Source of the DNA: Arthrobacter sp. TPD3018
GTDB lineage: Bacteria; Pseudomonadota; Alphaproteobacteria; Sphingomonadales; Sphingomonadaceae
Direction of reading: 5' to 3'
Assembly (NCBI GenBank): GCA_003075315.1
Contig: QDFQ01000007.1
Location: 124,001 to 188,000, forward strand
Length of the DNA stretch: 64,000 nucleotides
Positions within the stretch are counted from its first letter, which is position 1, and each line of letters begins with the position of its first letter. Below, piece after piece: positions 26,875 through 35,244 of the stretch. Position numbers and translations under genes: made by a program. The notes beneath the pieces are model-generated. The model was not told where the DNA came from, searched no databases, and saw only the letters and a program-made list of their open reading frames with translations.

Positions 26875-27501
26875 ATGTCACACGATCACGCGGCACCGGA
26901 CGACGGGGATCTGGTTGCCTCCGCGGCCGAGGCTGCGATCCCTCAGGATGTGGCGGAGGCGATCCGCACGCTGATCCGCTGGGCGGGCGACGATCCCACG
27001 CGCGAGGGGCTGGTCGACACGCCGCGCCGCGTCGCCAAGGCGTGGCGCGAATATTGCGCCGGCTATGGCGACGATCCCGCGCATCACCTGTCGCGCGTGT
27101 TCGAAGAGGTCGGCGGCTATGACGAGATCGTGCTGCTGAAGGACATCCCTTTCCAGTCGCATTGCGAGCATCACATGGCGCCGATCATCGGCAAGGCGCA
27201 TATCGCCTATCTGCCGAAAGACCATGTCGTCGGGATCAGCAAGCTCGCGCGCGTGCTGCACGGCTTTGCCCGGCGGTTGCAGGTGCAGGAGCGGCTGACG
27301 GCGGAGGTCGCCGATTGCATCTGGGAAAATCTGCGCCCGCAGGGTGTCGCGGTGGTGATCGAGGCGAGCCACGCCTGCATGACCGCACGCGGCGTACGCA
27401 CGCCCGGCGTGTCGATGGTGACCAGCCGGATGATGGGCGTATTTCGCGACGACGAGCGCAGCCGCAAGGAAGTGCTGTCGCTGATGGGCCTGCGCAGCTG
27501 A
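26875..27501 (+). CDS. folE: GTP cyclohydrolase I
   Basis: 208 residues. Converts GTP to 7,8-dihydroneopterin triphosphate, the entry to folate and other pterins. The zinc and active-site residues are in [20 protein letters not shown], near residue 95, and in [14 protein letters not shown], near residue 170, both intact. It starts a tight operon: its TGA overlaps the ATG of the reductase by one nucleotide, and that gene overlaps folB by 4. Confidence 0.95.
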   Translation: MSHDHAAPDDGDLVASAAEAAIPQDVAEAIRTLIRWAGDDPTREGLVDTPRRVAKAWREYCAGYGDDPAHHLSRVFEEVGGYDEIVLLKDIPFQSHCEHHMAPIIGKAHIAYLPKDHVVGISKLARVLHGFARRLQVQERLTAEVADCIWENLRPQGVAVVIEASHACMTARGVRTPGVSMVTSRMMGVFRDDERSRKEVLSLMGLRS

Positions 27502-28256
27502 TGGCCAGCCCGGCGCTGGGGCATGTGCTGGTCACGGGCGGCGCCAAGCGGCTGGGCGCGTGCATCGCGCGTGCCTGCGCCGCCGCCGGGTGGCGCGTGG
27601 TGATCCATTATGGCCGATCCGCCGACGACGCGCAGGCGCTGGCGGAGGAGATCGGCGGTGCGGTGGTGCAGGGCGACCTGTCCGATCCGTCGCAGGCGGC
27701 GGCGCTGTTCGCACGCGCCCGGGCGGCGGCGGGCGGAGCGATCGCGGCGCTGGTGAACAGCGCGTCGGCGTTCGAGTTCGATCGGCCCGAGGCGATCGAT
27801 GCAGGGCTCGCGGCCCGGCTCCATGCGACCAATGCAATGACGCCGGCGGTGCTGGCGAGCGCGCTCGCCGCGCAGGAGGACGTTGCGGACGGGGCGGTGG
27901 TCAATCTGCTCGACCAGAAGCTCGCCAATCCGAACCCCGATTTCTTCAGCTACAGCTTGAGCAAATATGCGCTCGCCGGTGCGACGACGATGCTGGCGCA
28001 GGCGCTGAGCCCGCGCGTGCGGGTGAATGCGGTGGCACCGGGGATCACTTTGCCGAGCGGCGGGCAGAGCGAGGCGGAATTCGCCGCGGTCGCCTCGGAC
28101 AATCTGCTGCGCCATCCGGTGGGGGCAGACAATGTCGCGGCGGCGGTCGTGTATCTGCTCGGCGCGCGCAGCGTCACCGGGCAGACACTTTACGTCGACG
28201 CCGGCCAGCGGTTCGTGCCCAGCGCGCGCGATGTGATGTTCGGGGATGAGGCATGA
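27501..28256 (+). CDS. SDR-family pteridine reductase (FolM/PTR1-like)
   Basis: 251 residues. Rossmann motif TGGAKRLG near residue 12 (the RLG ending is typical of pteridine reductases), then NSASAF and the active-site stretch LLDQKLANPNPDFFSYSLSKYAL. In classical SDRs a Ser precedes YxxxK. Here Asp takes that place, as in PTR1 and FolM. It probably reduces dihydropterin or dihydromonapterin/dihydrofolate with NADPH. The setting between folE and folB, with overlaps on both sides, strongly supports this. Confidence 0.85.
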   Translation: MASPALGHVLVTGGAKRLGACIARACAAAGWRVVIHYGRSADDAQALAEEIGGAVVQGDLSDPSQAAALFARARAAAGGAIAALVNSASAFEFDRPEAIDAGLAARLHATNAMTPAVLASALAAQEDVADGAVVNLLDQKLANPNPDFFSYSLSKYALAGATTMLAQALSPRVRVNAVAPGITLPSGGQSEAEFAAVASDNLLRHPVGADNVAAAVVYLLGARSVTGQTLYVDAGQRFVPSARDVMFGDEA

Positions 28257-28609
28257 GCGTCTACACCACGATCCTCGATGGACTGGAGGTGGCGATGCGC
28301 CTCGGCATCCACCCGCACGAGGCCGAGCCGCAGCGCGTGCGCCTGTCGGTGTGGATGACGGTCGATTATGCCGCGCCGCCCAGTGCCGACCGGATCGAGG
28401 AAGTGCTCGACTATGACTTCGTGCGCGACGGTATCCGCCGGCTTGCCGATGGGCCGGGCTTTGCGTTGCAGGAGACGCTGGTCGATGCGGTGGCGGCGCT
28501 GTGCCTCGCCGATCCGCGCGTGCGGCAGGTGCGCGTGCGCTCGATGAAGGTGGACGTGTATCCCGACGCAGCGGTGGGCTGCGAGATCGAGCGGGGGCGG
28601 TGCGCTTGA
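28253..28609 (+). CDS. folB: Dihydroneopterin aldolase/epimerase
   Basis: 118 residues, tunnel fold. Cleaves dihydroneopterin to 6-hydroxymethyl-dihydropterin. The N-terminus YTTILDGLEVAMRLGIHPHE holds the conserved Gly-His-Glu region, and DYDFVRDGIRRL and QETLVDAVAALCL follow as in FolB. The ATG overlaps the reductase stop as ATGA. It ends the folE-reductase-folB operon, and a palindromic repeat follows. Confidence 0.9.
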   Translation: MSVYTTILDGLEVAMRLGIHPHEAEPQRVRLSVWMTVDYAAPPSADRIEEVLDYDFVRDGIRRLADGPGFALQETLVDAVAALCLADPRVRQVRVRSMKVDVYPDAAVGCEIERGRCA

Positions 28610-28620
28610 GCTATTCCCTT

Positions 28621-28699
28621 CCGTCATCCCGGCCTTGAGCCGGGATCCCGCTTTGTCGACCGTCGATAGCGGGATCCCGGATTAAGCCCGCGATGACGG
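28621..28699. repeat. REP-like palindromic intergenic repeat
   Basis: CCGTCATCCCGGCCTTGAGC and CGGATTAAGCCCGCGATGACGG are imperfect inverted ends. The inner GGGATCCCGCT / AGCGGGATCCC pairs exactly. Between convergent folB and the methyltransferase gene. Confidence 0.75.
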
Positions 28700-28711
28700 A
28701 GCGTCAGAGGC

Positions 28712-29554
28712 TCAGGGCGTCTTCAACGCTGCTGCCAGGCTGGCGGTGGCGCTGCCGCGACGGGCGGGTTGGGGCTGCGAGGCGTCGGGGGCCCAGCCGG
28801 TGAGGAAGACGATGGAAAAGCGCTCCGTCGTCCGCCCGTCCGGCCCCGCCGCCTCGGCGAAGGCGGCGGCGGCGCGGGCGAGCGTGCCGCGCGTCATGCC
28901 GGTCCGCGCGGTCAGGATATTGCCCAGCGCACTGCCGCGCAGATCGTCGAGCAGCCGGCCGAAGCTCGCATAGCGCACGTCTAGCGTCTCGACGTCGGCG
29001 ACCGGCAGGGTCAGGCCGGCGCGGACGAGCAGATCGCCCGCCGAGCGGACGTCGATCTGCGGGTGCAGCCGGGGAGCGGGCCGGTCGCCCTCCGCTGCGC
29101 GGAACGCGGCGCGGAGCGCGGGCAGGCTGCCGGCGCCGAGGAACGCGCCCAGGAACACGCCATCGGGCCGCAACGTGCGGCGGATGAGCGACAAAGCGCC
29201 GGGCAGGTCGTTGACCTGGTCGAGCACGCCGGCGCTGAGCACCGCATCGAAACTGGCATCGGCGAAGGGCAGGCGGTCTTCGTCTGCCTGTACGCCGCCG
29301 CTGGCGCGCGCGAAGGCGAAGCCGGGGTCCATCCGCGCCACCCGCGCGCCGGGCACCGTGAGCGTGGTGTCGCTGGCGCCGATATCGAGCACGTCGGCGA
29401 AATCGCGCTTCACGGCGGCGAGGCGCTCGAGCAGCCCGTCGACCATCGTTTCGCGCAGGAAGGCGTGGGCGGCATAGTCGCCCGCAGCGGCGCGGTCGCG
29501 GCGGCGGCGGCGGGCCGCGGCGTCGAAAATGGCATTGGGGGCGGGACTGGTCAC
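28712..29554 (-). CDS. Class I SAM-dependent methyltransferase (BioC/NDUFAF5-like)
   Basis: 280 residues. The start is GTG at 29554 (MTSPAPNAIFDAAARRRR). The SAM-binding motif LDIGASDTTL is near residue 57, ADEDRLPFADASFDAVLS near 100 and LIRRTLRPDGVFLGAF near 135, all in methyltransferase order. The basic N-terminal FDAAARRRRRDRAA is seen in BioC-like and NDUFAF5-like enzymes. Function is therefore uncertain: biotin precursor methylation or a respiratory assembly role. Divergent from comF with a 42-nt gap. Confidence 0.85.
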   Translation of the reverse strand: MTSPAPNAIFDAAARRRRRDRAAAGDYAAHAFLRETMVDGLLERLAAVKRDFADVLDIGASDTTLTVPGARVARMDPGFAFARASGGVQADEDRLPFADASFDAVLSAGVLDQVNDLPGALSLIRRTLRPDGVFLGAFLGAGSLPALRAAFRAAEGDRPAPRLHPQIDVRSAGDLLVRAGLTLPVADVETLDVRYASFGRLLDDLRGSALGNILTARTGMTRGTLARAAAAFAEAAGPDGRTTERFSIVFLTGWAPDASQPQPARRGSATASLAAALKTP

Positions 29555-29596
29555 GGGCCGGCTTGTGCCTTTCGGACGGCCGGGCGACAAGCGGGC

Positions 29597-30358
29597 ATGA
29601 GCCGATTTGCGCCAGGCATCGCCGCGTCTGCCCTGAAGGGGTTGGCGGGCGGCGTGGGGGTGCTGGTGGCGCAGGCGCTGCCGCCGCGCTGCCCGGGATG
29701 CGGCGAGCCGGTGGCGGCGGACCATCGCTTCTGCGCCGCGTGCTGGAGCAGCCTGCACCTGATCGGGCCGCCGTGGTGCGCGACCTGCAACCTGCCCTTC
29801 ACGCATGCGATGGGGGAGGGCGCGCGCTGCGGCGCCTGCCTCGCCGATCCGCCGCGCCACCGCGGGGTGCGGGCGGCGGTCGCTTATGGCCCGATCGCGC
29901 GGCAACTGGCGCTGAGGTTGAAATATGGCGGCCGGATGGGGATCGCGACGACGATGGCGCAGCGGATCGCACCGCTGGTGCCGCCGGACATCGATCTGCT
30001 GGTGCCGGTGCCGCTGCATCGCTGGCGGCTGTGGTCGCGCGGCTACAACCAGGCTGGGCTGATCGCGGCGGCGCTGGCGCGCGAGACGGGGCTGCGGCAC
30101 GATCCCTTCGCGCTGACCCGGCGGCGGCGGACCGCGGCGCTGCGCGGGATGGGGCGCAAGGCGCGGGCGGGGGCGGTGAAGGGCGCCTTTGCCGTACCCG
30201 ACCCGGCGCGGGTGCGCGGGCTGCATATCGGGCTGGTCGACGACGTCTATACCAGCGGCGCGACGACGGACGCCTGCACCGCAGTGCTGCTACGCGCGGG
30301 GGCGGCATCGGTGACGATCCTGTGCTGGGCGCGGGTGATCGCGGAGAGCGACGATTGA
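29597..30358 (+). CDS. ComF-family phosphoribosyltransferase-like protein
   Basis: 253 residues. Two Cys pairs near the N-terminus (CPGCGEP with FCAAC, then CATC with CGAC) form a zinc-finger-like unit. The C-terminal PRT domain has the PRPP loop GLVDDVYTSGATTDAC near residue 220. ComF proteins help convert imported DNA to transformed product in competent bacteria; in others the role is unclear. The ATG at 29597 is chosen because it gives a family-typical N-terminus. Followed by grxC after 32 nt. Confidence 0.88.
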   Translation: MSRFAPGIAASALKGLAGGVGVLVAQALPPRCPGCGEPVAADHRFCAACWSSLHLIGPPWCATCNLPFTHAMGEGARCGACLADPPRHRGVRAAVAYGPIARQLALRLKYGGRMGIATTMAQRIAPLVPPDIDLLVPVPLHRWRLWSRGYNQAGLIAAALARETGLRHDPFALTRRRRTAALRGMGRKARAGAVKGAFAVPDPARVRGLHIGLVDDVYTSGATTDACTAVLLRAGAASVTILCWARVIAESDD

Positions 30359-30390
30359 CAAGACCGCCGTCGCATCACACCTCCACAGGC

Positions 30391-30648
30391 ATGGCAAAGG
30401 TCGAAATCTACACCAAGGCATTCTGCCCCTATTGCTCGCGCGCGATGCGGCTGCTGGCCGAGAAGGGCGTCGAGCCAGTGGAATATGACATCACGATGGG
30501 CGGTCCGCAGCGGCAGGAGATGATCCAGCGCGCCAACGGCCGCACCACCGTGCCGCAGGTGTTCATCGACGGCGCGCATATCGGCGGGTCGGACGATCTG
30601 GCGGCGCTCGACGCGCGTGGCGGGCTCGATCCGCTGCTCGCCGGCTGA
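30391..30648 (+). CDS. grxC: Glutaredoxin 3
   Basis: 85 residues. A small thiol oxidoreductase reduced by glutathione. Active site CPYC at residues 12-15 (AFCPYCSRA), with GRTTVPQVFIDGAHIGGSDD forming the glutathione-binding cis-Pro region. It sits in a run comF-grxC-nitrilase-DUF1178 on the plus strand, with gaps of 32, 10 and minus 4 nt, so it is probably one transcript. Confidence 0.95.
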   Translation: MAKVEIYTKAFCPYCSRAMRLLAEKGVEPVEYDITMGGPQRQEMIQRANGRTTVPQVFIDGAHIGGSDDLAALDARGGLDPLLAG

Positions 30649-30658
30649 CGTCACACCC

Positions 30659-31480
30659 GTGCTGATCGCACTGTTGCAGATGACGAGCGGGATCGATCCC
30701 GCCGTCAATGCCGCGGACCTGCGCCACGGCATCGCCGCGGCGAAGGCGAACGGCGCGGGCATGGTCTTCGCGCCGGAAATGGCGGGGCTGCTGGATCGCG
30801 ATCGCGTGCGGGCCGCCGCGTCGATCCATGCCGAGGGCGACGACCCCGTGCTGGCGACGGTGCGCGAGGCGGCGGCGAAGGCGGCGATCTGGGTGCATCT
30901 CGGGTCGCTGGCGATCCGGCGTGACGACGGGCGGCTCGCCAATCGGAGCTTCGTGATCGACGACACGGGCGCGATCCGCGCGCGCTACGACAAGCTCCAC
31001 CTTTTCGACGCGGATCTACCGACGGGCGAAAGCTGGCGCGAATCGGCGAGCTATGCGCCGGGCGACACCGCGGTGGTGGTCGATACACTGCTGGGCGGCA
31101 TGGGGCTGTCGATCTGTTACGATCTGCGGTTCGCCGGCCTGTATGCCACGCTGGCGCAGGCTGGCGCGGCCGTCCTGTCGATCCCGGCGGCCTTTACGCG
31201 TCCGACCGGCGCGGCGCACTGGCACGCGCTGCTGCGCGCCCGCGCGATTGAGACGGGGTGTTTCGTCGTCGCTGCGGCGCAGGCGGGGGCGCATGCGGAC
31301 GGTCGCGCGACCTATGGCCATTCGCTGGTCGTCGATCCCTGGGGGGACGTGCTGCTCGACATGGGCGAGGCGCGTGGCCTGGGCTTTGCAGAGGTCGATC
31401 CGGCGCGCGTGGCGGACGTGCGGGCGCGCATGCCGGTGCTGCAGCATCATCGACCCATTCCGCCGGTGGTCCGGGCGTGA
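30659..31480 (+). CDS. Carbon-nitrogen hydrolase (Nit1/deaminated glutathione amidase-like)
   Basis: 273 residues. The nitrilase triad is visible: Glu in FAPEMAGL near residue 40, Lys in RYDKLHLFD near 110, Cys in SICYDLRF near 147. RPTGAAHWHALLRARAIE follows as in Nit1 and YbeM-type amidases, which repair deaminated glutathione. The GTG start at 30659 places ALLQMTSG at the N-terminus; an upstream ATG would overlap grxC heavily. Adjacent to glutaredoxin, which fits a glutathione-related role (inference). Confidence 0.88.
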   Translation: MLIALLQMTSGIDPAVNAADLRHGIAAAKANGAGMVFAPEMAGLLDRDRVRAAASIHAEGDDPVLATVREAAAKAAIWVHLGSLAIRRDDGRLANRSFVIDDTGAIRARYDKLHLFDADLPTGESWRESASYAPGDTAVVVDTLLGGMGLSICYDLRFAGLYATLAQAGAAVLSIPAAFTRPTGAAHWHALLRARAIETGCFVVAAAQAGAHADGRATYGHSLVVDPWGDVLLDMGEARGLGFAEVDPARVADVRARMPVLQHHRPIPPVVRA

Positions 31481-31908
31481 TCGTCTTCGATCTGCGCTGC
31501 GACGGCGGGCATGTGTTCGAGGCGTGGTTCCAGTCGAGCGCGGCCTATGAAACGCAGCGATCGGCGGGCCACGTCGTCTGCCCGATGTGCGGGACGACCG
31601 GGGTGGGTAAGGCGGTGATGGCGCCCGGCATTCCGGCCAAGGGCAACACGCGCGAGGCGGCACCGTCGCCCGACGTTGTGAAGGCGGCGCTGCGCGAGCT
31701 GGCGGGGTTGCAGGCCAAGGCGCTGGAGGGATCGCAATGGGTCGGGCGCGACTTTGCGACGCGCGCGCGGGCGATGCACGACGGCGAAGAGACGGTGAGC
31801 GCCATTCATGGCCAGGCGAGCCTTGCCGAGGCGAAGGCGCTGGTGGAGGAGGGCGTGCCGATCGCACCGCTGCCACTGCCGGTACGGCCGCCCGAAGAGG
31901 CGAACTGA
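31477..31908 (+). CDS. DUF1178 family protein
   Basis: 143 residues. IVFDLRCDGGHVFEAWFQSS and CPMCGTTGVGKAVMAP near residue 37 give a CxxC zinc-ribbon-like pattern. The C-terminal GEETVSAIHGQASLAEAKAL is conserved in DUF1178. No function is known for this widespread alphaproteobacterial family. The GTG start overlaps the nitrilase stop (GTGA). Last gene before tRNA-Arg. Confidence 0.88.
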   Translation: MIVFDLRCDGGHVFEAWFQSSAAYETQRSAGHVVCPMCGTTGVGKAVMAPGIPAKGNTREAAPSPDVVKAALRELAGLQAKALEGSQWVGRDFATRARAMHDGEETVSAIHGQASLAEAKALVEEGVPIAPLPLPVRPPEEAN

Positions 31909-31952
31909 CGGGCTGGACCCTGCGCGCGCGCACCGGTATCAGGCGAGGCAGT

Positions 31953-32029
31953 GGCCCCGTAGCTCAGCAGGATAGAGCGCCAGATTCCTAATCTGTAGGT
32001 CGCGCGTTCGAATCGCGCCGGGGTCACCA
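31953..32029 (+). tRNA. tRNA-Arg (anticodon CCT)
   Basis: 77 nt including an encoded CCA. Acceptor GGCCCCG pairs with CGGGGTC. The T-arm GCGCG-TTCGAAT-CGCGC is perfect. The anticodon loop TTCCTAA reads CCT for AGG codons. The outermost anticodon-stem pair is a mismatch (C with T), otherwise canonical. Confidence 0.95.
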
Positions 32030-32131
32030 TCGCTGCCGGTCGCGGACGGCCCAGATCGCGATAGCCGCTTTCCATCCGGAACGGACTCTTTTAATCCCCC
32101 GTACGGTTCGACGGCGGCAGGGACAGGCGCA

Positions 32132-32596
32132 ATGTACACCGAGATCGTCAGGCTGCTCAGCGGCGGGTCGCTCGGCGACGAGGCCGTACGCGAGAAAGCG
32201 GCCGAGCTGGACGCGGCGGTGACCGACCCCGAGGAGTGGCTGCTCGATTACGAGCCCGATGAGATCCGGCACCTCGTGGTCGAGATGACGCTGGGCGAGT
32301 TCTTCCTGATCGGCGACAAGATCGATGAGCTGCACGAGTTGATCAGCGACGAATTCGCAGAGTCGCTGCCGCCGTTTCCCTATCGCGAGGATAAGGAAAA
32401 GGTGCTCGTGAAGGACTATTTCGCGTGGCTCGACGCGGAATTGCTGGCGCGACCGACCGCGTGGGAAGTGCTGTCGTGGCACAACGGCCTCGACGACAAT
32501 CTGCACGTCGTCATCGTCCGTCGATCCGACACCGACCGGCTTCTGGCGCTGGCCGGCACAATGGGGCTGCGCGTGGAGCGGGCGACCGCCATCTGA
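32132..32596 (+). CDS. Conserved-looking hypothetical cytoplasmic protein
   Basis: 154 residues, strongly acidic in the first two thirds (LLDYEPDEIRHLVVEM, KIDELHELISDEF), with a C-terminal part that may form a small alpha/beta unit (LHVVIVRRSDTDRLLALAG). No signal peptide or membrane segment. I do not recognise a family. The GC skew and codon phase look coding throughout. Starts ATG at 32132, about 100 nt after tRNA-Arg; convergent with the next gene. Confidence 0.6.
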   Translation: MYTEIVRLLSGGSLGDEAVREKAAELDAAVTDPEEWLLDYEPDEIRHLVVEMTLGEFFLIGDKIDELHELISDEFAESLPPFPYREDKEKVLVKDYFAWLDAELLARPTAWEVLSWHNGLDDNLHVVIVRRSDTDRLLALAGTMGLRVERATAI

Positions 32597-32608
32597 ACGG
32601 TAGAGGGT

Positions 32609-32980
32609 CTAGTTTCGCGGTAGGATGAACAGGTCGCCGGTCGCGCGCCCTTCGGCACGCGCGCGGCGGATCGACCGGACGATGGCATAAGCGAAGGCGG
32701 CAAGGCCGGCGAGCCAGAGCGGCGGCGTTAGCAGGAAATGACCGACAAGTGCGAACAGGATCGCGCCAAGCAACAGACGGCTGAGCGGCCCTGCGCGGCC
32801 CAGCCCGATCCACAGGACCGGCGCGAGGAGCAGCGTGCCGACTAGCGCGACGAGCATCGCGGCAGAGCCACACGACCCTTCGAAACAGGACCCGAAGACG
32901 CCGGGGTCGATCGCCCTCGCGACGCCGGTCCCCGCCAATGCGATGACGAAGGCGAGCGTCAGGGACAGGATCACTCTCAT
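32609..32980 (-). CDS. Small multi-pass membrane protein, unknown
   Basis: 123 residues with about four hydrophobic helices (LTLAFVIALAGTGVA, then AAMLVALVGTLLLAPVLWIGL, LLLGAILFALVGHFLL and LAGLAAFAYAIVRS). A short loop with two Cys (GSCFEGSCG) follows the first helix and could form a disulfide outside the cell. The tail is basic. No family recognised. The start at 32980 (MRVILSL) opens on the first helix. Confidence 0.6.
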   Translation of the reverse strand: MRVILSLTLAFVIALAGTGVARAIDPGVFGSCFEGSCGSAAMLVALVGTLLLAPVLWIGLGRAGPLSRLLLGAILFALVGHFLLTPPLWLAGLAAFAYAIVRSIRRARAEGRATGDLFILPRN

Positions 32981-33070
32981 GCCCCGACAGGTGACGGCGC
33001 GCGCGATGCGGGTCAAGCCTGTCCGATTCTGACCATTGATCCCGTTGCCCTGCGCTGGCAGACACGCGCC

Positions 33071-33751
33071 ATGATCCGCCGCATGCCCTTCGTCCTGCCG
33101 CTCGTGCTGGCGCTGGCCTTGCCCCTGTCTGCCGCGGCGCAGGCCGCGCCCGTGCCGGCCGATGCGCCGGCCGCGCTGACGCCGGAGCTGCTCGGCGATG
33201 CGCTGTCCTGCCGGTCACGCGATGCGCTGGAGGCCTTTGCCAACGGGCTGTTCCTCGACCCGAAAATCCCCGCCTGGATGAAGGAGGGCGCCCCCGACAA
33301 GGCCACCGAGGGCATGCTGGGCATCGAAGGTTATACGCTGACGACGCCCGCGTCGCTGATGGGGCAGCGCGTCGATCGCGTGTACTTCCTCAACAACTGG
33401 ATCGTGACGCTGTGGCCGCGCAAGGTCGCCGAGGCCTTTATCGCGGCGCATGCGCTGAAGCGCGCGCCGATCGCGATCACCGAGCAATATTATCGCTTCG
33501 TCGATCCCAAGAGCGGCCCGATGCTGGGGGCGTTCGCGCCGACCGGCAATGCCACCGCCGCGCTGCTGGCCAAGGCGTTCGGCGCGAAGGCACCGCCGCC
33601 ACCGCCCGCCGACAGCCTGTTCGTCGGCTGCAACTATGCCCCGGTTTCGGAAGCGGAGTTCCTGGCGGTCGCGCGTCGGGCGTCGGGTATGGCGGCGGAT
33701 GCGAGCCGTGCCGTTGCCGACGATGTCGGCGCGATCGTCCCGCCGCAATGA
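33071..33751 (+). CDS. Secreted hypothetical protein
   Basis: 226 residues. The first 24 (LVLALALPLSAAAQA) are a Sec signal peptide cleaved at AQA, so periplasmic. The body has a Cys near residue 48 (ALSCRSRD) and another near 190 (VGCNY), perhaps a disulfide. No known family. The stop overlaps the next gene by 4 nt (ATGA), so the two are coupled although the partner looks cytoplasmic. Confidence 0.65.
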   Translation: MIRRMPFVLPLVLALALPLSAAAQAAPVPADAPAALTPELLGDALSCRSRDALEAFANGLFLDPKIPAWMKEGAPDKATEGMLGIEGYTLTTPASLMGQRVDRVYFLNNWIVTLWPRKVAEAFIAAHALKRAPIAITEQYYRFVDPKSGPMLGAFAPTGNATAALLAKAFGAKAPPPPPADSLFVGCNYAPVSEAEFLAVARRASGMAADASRAVADDVGAIVPPQ

Positions 33752-34545
33752 CCGACGCGCCGTCCGACCTCGCCGATCGCTACGCGCGCCGGGTGCTCGA
33801 CCTGATCGGCCATTGTCCCGTGGGGAAATCGCTGAAGGCGCAGGACACGGGGCGTTTTGCCGACTGTTCGCGCAAGCGACATAAAGCAGAGCTGCGCCTG
33901 AAGATGGGGCTGCGATCCGACGTGACGGGCGCGGCGTTGCTCCATGCCCGGTTCCGGATCGGCTTCCCGTCCGGCGGCGAGCCCATCGTCGTGCTGCACC
34001 ATCTCGAAGGGCGACGTGAGACCGACGAGCTGACCGTCCGGCAGGAAAAATTCCTGTCCGCGCTGATGACCTGGGCCGAGCAGGTGCTGCCCGATGCCAC
34101 CCCGACGGAGCCGGGTCCGCGGACCCCGCTGTGGCAACGGCAGTTCGCCGAGCTGTACCATCGATTGTCCGGCCGGTCGCTTGCCAGCGCGCGGCGGCGG
34201 TTGCGCGAGGGCTTCTTCGTCGATCAGGAGGATACGTCCGAGTCGATGCGGATCGACGCCTTCCTCGACCTGCTCAGCGAAGAGGGGTGGGTCGCGCTGG
34301 TCGATTGGAAGGAGGAGACGGTCGACGAACTCGTGCAAGAGCTCGCCCGGCAGCGGCTCGCGGCGGCACGGGTGCGATCGGCGGACACGGTCGATCCCGC
34401 CAGTCTTGCCGAAGCCGGCTATGCCATCGTCTCGCTGGAAGACGGCAGCGACGGATCGACGATCGCCATCGTGGCGCGCGGCGACATGGCGACGGTCGCG
34501 CAACTGCTGGCGGAGGTCGCCCCGCATATGACGCTGCGGGCCTGA
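33748..34545 (+). CDS. Hypothetical cytoplasmic protein, coupled to the secreted protein
   Basis: 265 residues, rich in Arg/Asp/Glu, no signal peptide. It has a helical middle (REGFFVDQEDTSESMRID) and a C-terminal alternating region (YAIVSLEDGSDGSTIAIVARGD). I see no domain I can name. It starts at the ATG at 33748, inside the TGA of the upstream gene. The coding character is good, so it is probably real. Confidence 0.6.
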   Translation: MTDAPSDLADRYARRVLDLIGHCPVGKSLKAQDTGRFADCSRKRHKAELRLKMGLRSDVTGAALLHARFRIGFPSGGEPIVVLHHLEGRRETDELTVRQEKFLSALMTWAEQVLPDATPTEPGPRTPLWQRQFAELYHRLSGRSLASARRRLREGFFVDQEDTSESMRIDAFLDLLSEEGWVALVDWKEETVDELVQELARQRLAAARVRSADTVDPASLAEAGYAIVSLEDGSDGSTIAIVARGDMATVAQLLAEVAPHMTLRA

Positions 34546-34610
34546 CGCGCCGGGCCTGACGCCCCGGGCCTGACGCGGCGTGTGAGCGGTTCCGGCCACT
34601 CTCCCGAACG

Positions 34611-35183
34611 CTATTTCCGGTCGGGAACGTGGACGATCCGCATCGGCGTCGCGCAGGCATAGGCCGTCTTATAGGGCTGGCCCCAGCAGCGATCGAAGCC
34701 CTCGAACACGTTCATGTTGAGCGGCCAGCGGAGCGGCAGCGGCTTGCCGTCCGGGCCGTTGAACGTGAACCCGGCCGGCTGCGGCAACGCCGCAAGGCGG
34801 GCGCGGGCGGCATCGAAGGCGGTGCGGTCGCGGTTGAGGAAGGCGATCGTGCCGTCGACATAATGGTTCCAGCCGATGCGGTCTTTCGCCGCCGGCTTGT
34901 ACGACTGACGGAAGAGCGCGATCGCCTGCGCAGTCTGGCCGATGTCGGCGCGCAGCTGCCCCTCATGCCAGAACAGGATATCGTCCTGCGCCTTGTGTGC
35001 GATCCGCCAGTCGCGGATCAGGTCGGCGGCCTATGCCTCGCAGCCGTCCTCTTCCAGCTTGCGCCAGCCGCCGGTCGTGTCCTGGTCGAACGCGGCCTGA
35101 TCGAGCGTCAGCATCGCGGCGCGGTCGTAATGGCAGGGGCCGGCGGCGAGCGCGGCCTGCGCGATCAGGGCAAGGATCAGCAT
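34611..35183 (-). pseudogene. Secreted protein gene interrupted by in-frame TAG
   Basis: From the ATG at 35183, a signal peptide ([15 protein letters not shown]) leads into [17 protein letters not shown] and reaches CEA, followed by TAG at 35033-35031. The same frame then stays open for 140 more codons (AADLIRDWRIAHKAQDD, WNHYVDGTIAFLNRD, FEGFDRCWGQPYK) to a TAG at 34611. The downstream part reads as one continuous TPR-like protein. A single-base change in a sense codon would explain it. It could also be a sequencing error. Family unknown. Confidence 0.8.
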
Positions 35184-35214
35184 GTCGCAAATTTGGCACA
35201 GCGCTTGTCTTGCA

Positions 35215-35226
35215 ACAAGCGCTTGT
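35215..35226. promoter_or_regulatory. 12-bp perfect palindrome upstream of fumC
   Basis: ACAAGCGCTTGT at 19 nt before the fumC start, with a partial copy (GCGCTTGT) just upstream at 35201. It could be an operator for fumC or for the divergent broken gene. Weak evidence. Confidence 0.3.
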
Positions 35227-35244
35227 CTGACGAATTGGAGCAGC

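Noticed and set aside
28712..30226. Extended 504-codon version of the methyltransferase
   Set aside because: The N-terminal 220 codons lie antisense to comF and are Arg/Pro-rich; the GTG at 29554 fits the family.
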